64,000 nucleotides of DNA from CAILHX01 sp046155285 (lineage in GTDB: Bacteria; Pseudomonadota; Gammaproteobacteria; Burkholderiales; Methylophilaceae). The stretch lies in NCBI GenBank assembly GCA_046155285.1, contig JBJXEA010000022.1, forward strand, positions 1 through 64,000, written 5' to 3'. Below are positions 62,951 through 64,000 of the stretch, piece by piece; position 1 is the first letter of the stretch, and each line of letters opens with the position of its first letter. Below the pieces are notes generated by a model, which saw only the letters and a program-made list of their open reading frames with translations, was not told the origin of the DNA and made no database searches. Made by a program: the position numbers and the translations under genes.

Positions 62951-62977
62951 ACTTTCCTTAATTACATAGGAGGTTTT

Positions 62978-63175
62978 ATGCACTATCGCATCGCACTACA
63001 CCATAGCAAAGAAGGTTATGCCGTATCCGTCCCCGGCCTTCCAGGTTGCTGGTCTCAGGGCGAAACTGAGCTTGAGGCTGTGGACAATATCAAAGTGGCG
63101 ATTTCGGAATATATGGAGGTTGTGAACGAAATGTTACGCGGTGAGGATGTGCGTGAAATCGAAGTGGCGATTTAG
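62978..63175 (+). CDS. hicB: HicB-type antitoxin
   Basis: 65 aa, HicB-fold: YRIALHHSKEGYAVSVPGLPGCWSQGETELEAVDNIKVAI. This is the short form, with no C-terminal helix-turn-helix or ribbon-helix-helix visible. AGGAGG lies 5 nt before the ATG. Encoded ahead of the HicA partner. Confidence 0.85.
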   Translation: MHYRIALHHSKEGYAVSVPGLPGCWSQGETELEAVDNIKVAISEYMEVVNEMLRGEDVREIEVAI

Positions 63176-63177
63176 CC

Positions 63178-63390
63178 TTGCCTAGTATTCCCGGTATCAA
63201 TCACCTAGTCGCTGTGCGCGCCCTTGAGAAAGCTGGGTTCTCGATTATTCGTCAAGGCAAGCACATCATTATGTCAGACGGCACTCGTATCCTTACCATA
63301 CCTCGCAATAACCCAATCAACGCCTTTACGCTAGGCGGTATTGTGCGTGATGCGGGGCTGAGTGTTGATCAGTTTCGTGTTTTGCTCTAG
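63178..63390 (+). CDS. hicA: HicA-type toxin (mRNA interferase)
   Basis: 70 aa, YcfA/HicA-like dsRBD fold with RALEKAGFSIIRQGKHIIM (the His is the family catalytic residue), IPRNNPINAFTLGGIVRDAGL. The start is TTG 63178, 2 nt after hicB and with no separate ribosome site, so its translation is coupled to and lower than that of hicB. HicA cleaves mRNA. Confidence 0.85.
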   Translation: MPSIPGINHLVAVRALEKAGFSIIRQGKHIIMSDGTRILTIPRNNPINAFTLGGIVRDAGLSVDQFRVLL

Positions 63391-63435
63391 CAGCGAAAGT
63401 TTGACAGTCACCAACTGAATTGTTATAACGCGTCT

Positions 63436-63750
63436 ATGGATATTCTTGGCGAATTATTAACTTTATTGCGTATGTGGGGTCCTTTTTTTGGCCTGATTTT
63501 GAGCGCGATTGGTGCGTGCGTGATTTTTGTCGGGGTGAGAGAGCAGGTGGCTGAGGCGCGGCGGCTGGATAGCCTCATTTCCAGCCAACCTAACAAACAT
63601 GCGGATGGCAGGACTTTAGATAAGGCTTACTCAGTGCGCGATCAGCGCTCTAAAGAGCGTTTAAGCGCCAAAACTCTAGAGCTTATCGGCATGGTTGTAT
63701 TCGTTTTCGGTTGCATACTGCAAGCTTTTGGTAGCCTCCCCGTTAAGTAA
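63436..63750 (+). CDS. Hypothetical two-helix membrane protein
   Basis: 104 aa. Membrane segments at about 15-33 (FFGLILSAIGACVIFVGV) and 80-100 (TLELIGMVVFVFGCILQAFG) flank a charged cytoplasmic or periplasmic loop. No family recognised. Overlaps the convergent partial gene by 8 nt. Confidence 0.55.
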   Translation: MDILGELLTLLRMWGPFFGLILSAIGACVIFVGVREQVAEARRLDSLISSQPNKHADGRTLDKAYSVRDQRSKERLSAKTLELIGMVVFVFGCILQAFGSLPVK

Positions 63751-64000
63751 GCTCCACAATCTCCGTCACTGCCATTCCGCCAATATCGCGCAACTTTTCA
63801 TAGCGCGGTGAATTCAAGTCAACCAGCTCAGAAAGCCTAGAATACGAGGCATTCACAAACAATTCTCGCCCGTCAGTATCTTGCCGTTTCACGCCGAAAG
63901 TCACGTGCTTACGTTCGTCCATGGTCAGTTTCCCCAGCAGGTTCTTGCTCGCCCAGATAGCACCAAAGCGCGCAAAGTCGGATAAGCGCGCGGCGTGGTT
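63743..64000 (-). CDS. Unidentified protein, C-terminal part (5' cut by window edge)
   Basis: An 85-residue open frame from the right edge to TAA (63745-63743): it reads NHAARLSDFARFGAIWASKNLL … MDERKHVTFGVKRQDTDGREL … ending MAVTEIVELT. No signal, membrane segment or family is recognisable from this part. Real coding is supported by the unbroken frame and normal composition. Confidence 0.55.
   Translation of the reverse strand, partial: NHAARLSDFARFGAIWASKNLLGKLTMDERKHVTFGVKRQDTDGRELFVNASYSRLSELVDLNSPRYEKLRDIGGMAVTEIVELT

Overview
The window reads as chromosomal DNA of a flagellated betaproteobacterium of moderate GC content. The gene order (map-glnD divergent from rpsB-tsf-pyrH-frr-uppS-cdsA-dxr-rseP-bamA-skp-lpxD-fabZ-lpxA-lpxB-rnhB; yceD-rpmF-plsX-fabHDG-acpP-fabF-pabC-mltG-tmk-holB; smc-zipA-ligA) and the DUF2802/FliK-like/FlhB-tail genes fit Nitrosomonadales, possibly Gallionellaceae or a relative. 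That family assignment is inference from gene content only. Most of the window is conserved housekeeping sequence; the accessory parts are at the two ends and in short intergenic repeats.

Layout. 1-7.8 kb: the tail of a SPINDLY-type glycosyltransferase, a palindromic MITE-like element, then a flagellar late-gene run under a near-consensus sigma-28 promoter (fliC, flaG, fliD, a 48-codon ORF, fliS, a fliT-like gene, a small basic-protein ORF, a DUF2802 gene, a fliK-like gene and a free-standing FlhB C-terminal domain). 7.8-11.1 kb (minus): map and glnD. 11.3-25.3 kb (plus): translation factors, isoprenoid and phospholipid synthesis, outer-membrane biogenesis and lipid A synthesis. 25.4-31.7 kb (minus): a DUF4139 protein, an atypical SDR, a Maf pyrophosphatase and a two-subunit pyruvate carboxylase. 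31.9-43.2 kb (plus): yceD, rpmF, the fatty-acid synthesis genes, pabC, mltG, tmk, holB, tatD and a metallo-beta-lactamase-fold gene. 43.2-53 kb: small envelope proteins, cysQ, ligA, zipA, DUF3147 and smc (minus), then queF and a PilZ-like gene (plus). 53.9-54.4 kb: tRNA-Ala, tRNA-Glu and tRNA-Asp behind a strong promoter, followed by a cloverleaf-like element. 54.4-61.4 kb (minus): an orphan mlaC-like gene, an RND permease and its adaptor, a free-standing MnmC2-type oxidoreductase and an EamA transporter. 61.4-64 kb: dapC (possibly leaderless), small membrane proteins, a composite repeat, a hicB-hicA module and the end of an unidentified minus-strand gene.

How the genes work together. The 11-25 kb and 32-41 kb blocks jointly supply envelope precursors: acyl-ACP from plsX/fab, CDP-diacylglycerol from cdsA, undecaprenyl diphosphate from uppS and dxr, lipid A from lpxD/A/B with fabZ, outer-membrane protein assembly from bamA/skp, and site-2 proteolysis by rseP. 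The first block supplies the flagellar filament with its cap and export chaperones, and probably a filament-modifying glycosyltransferase.

No large undescribed system is evident. The best candidates for new biology are small: the palindromic element whose arm supplies the stop codon of the glycosyltransferase, the 48-codon ORF between fliD and fliS, a triple DnaA-box cluster upstream of pabC, the cloverleaf-like element after tRNA-Asp, the composite repeat directly upstream of hicBA, and a TATAAT placed so that dapC mRNA would be leaderless.
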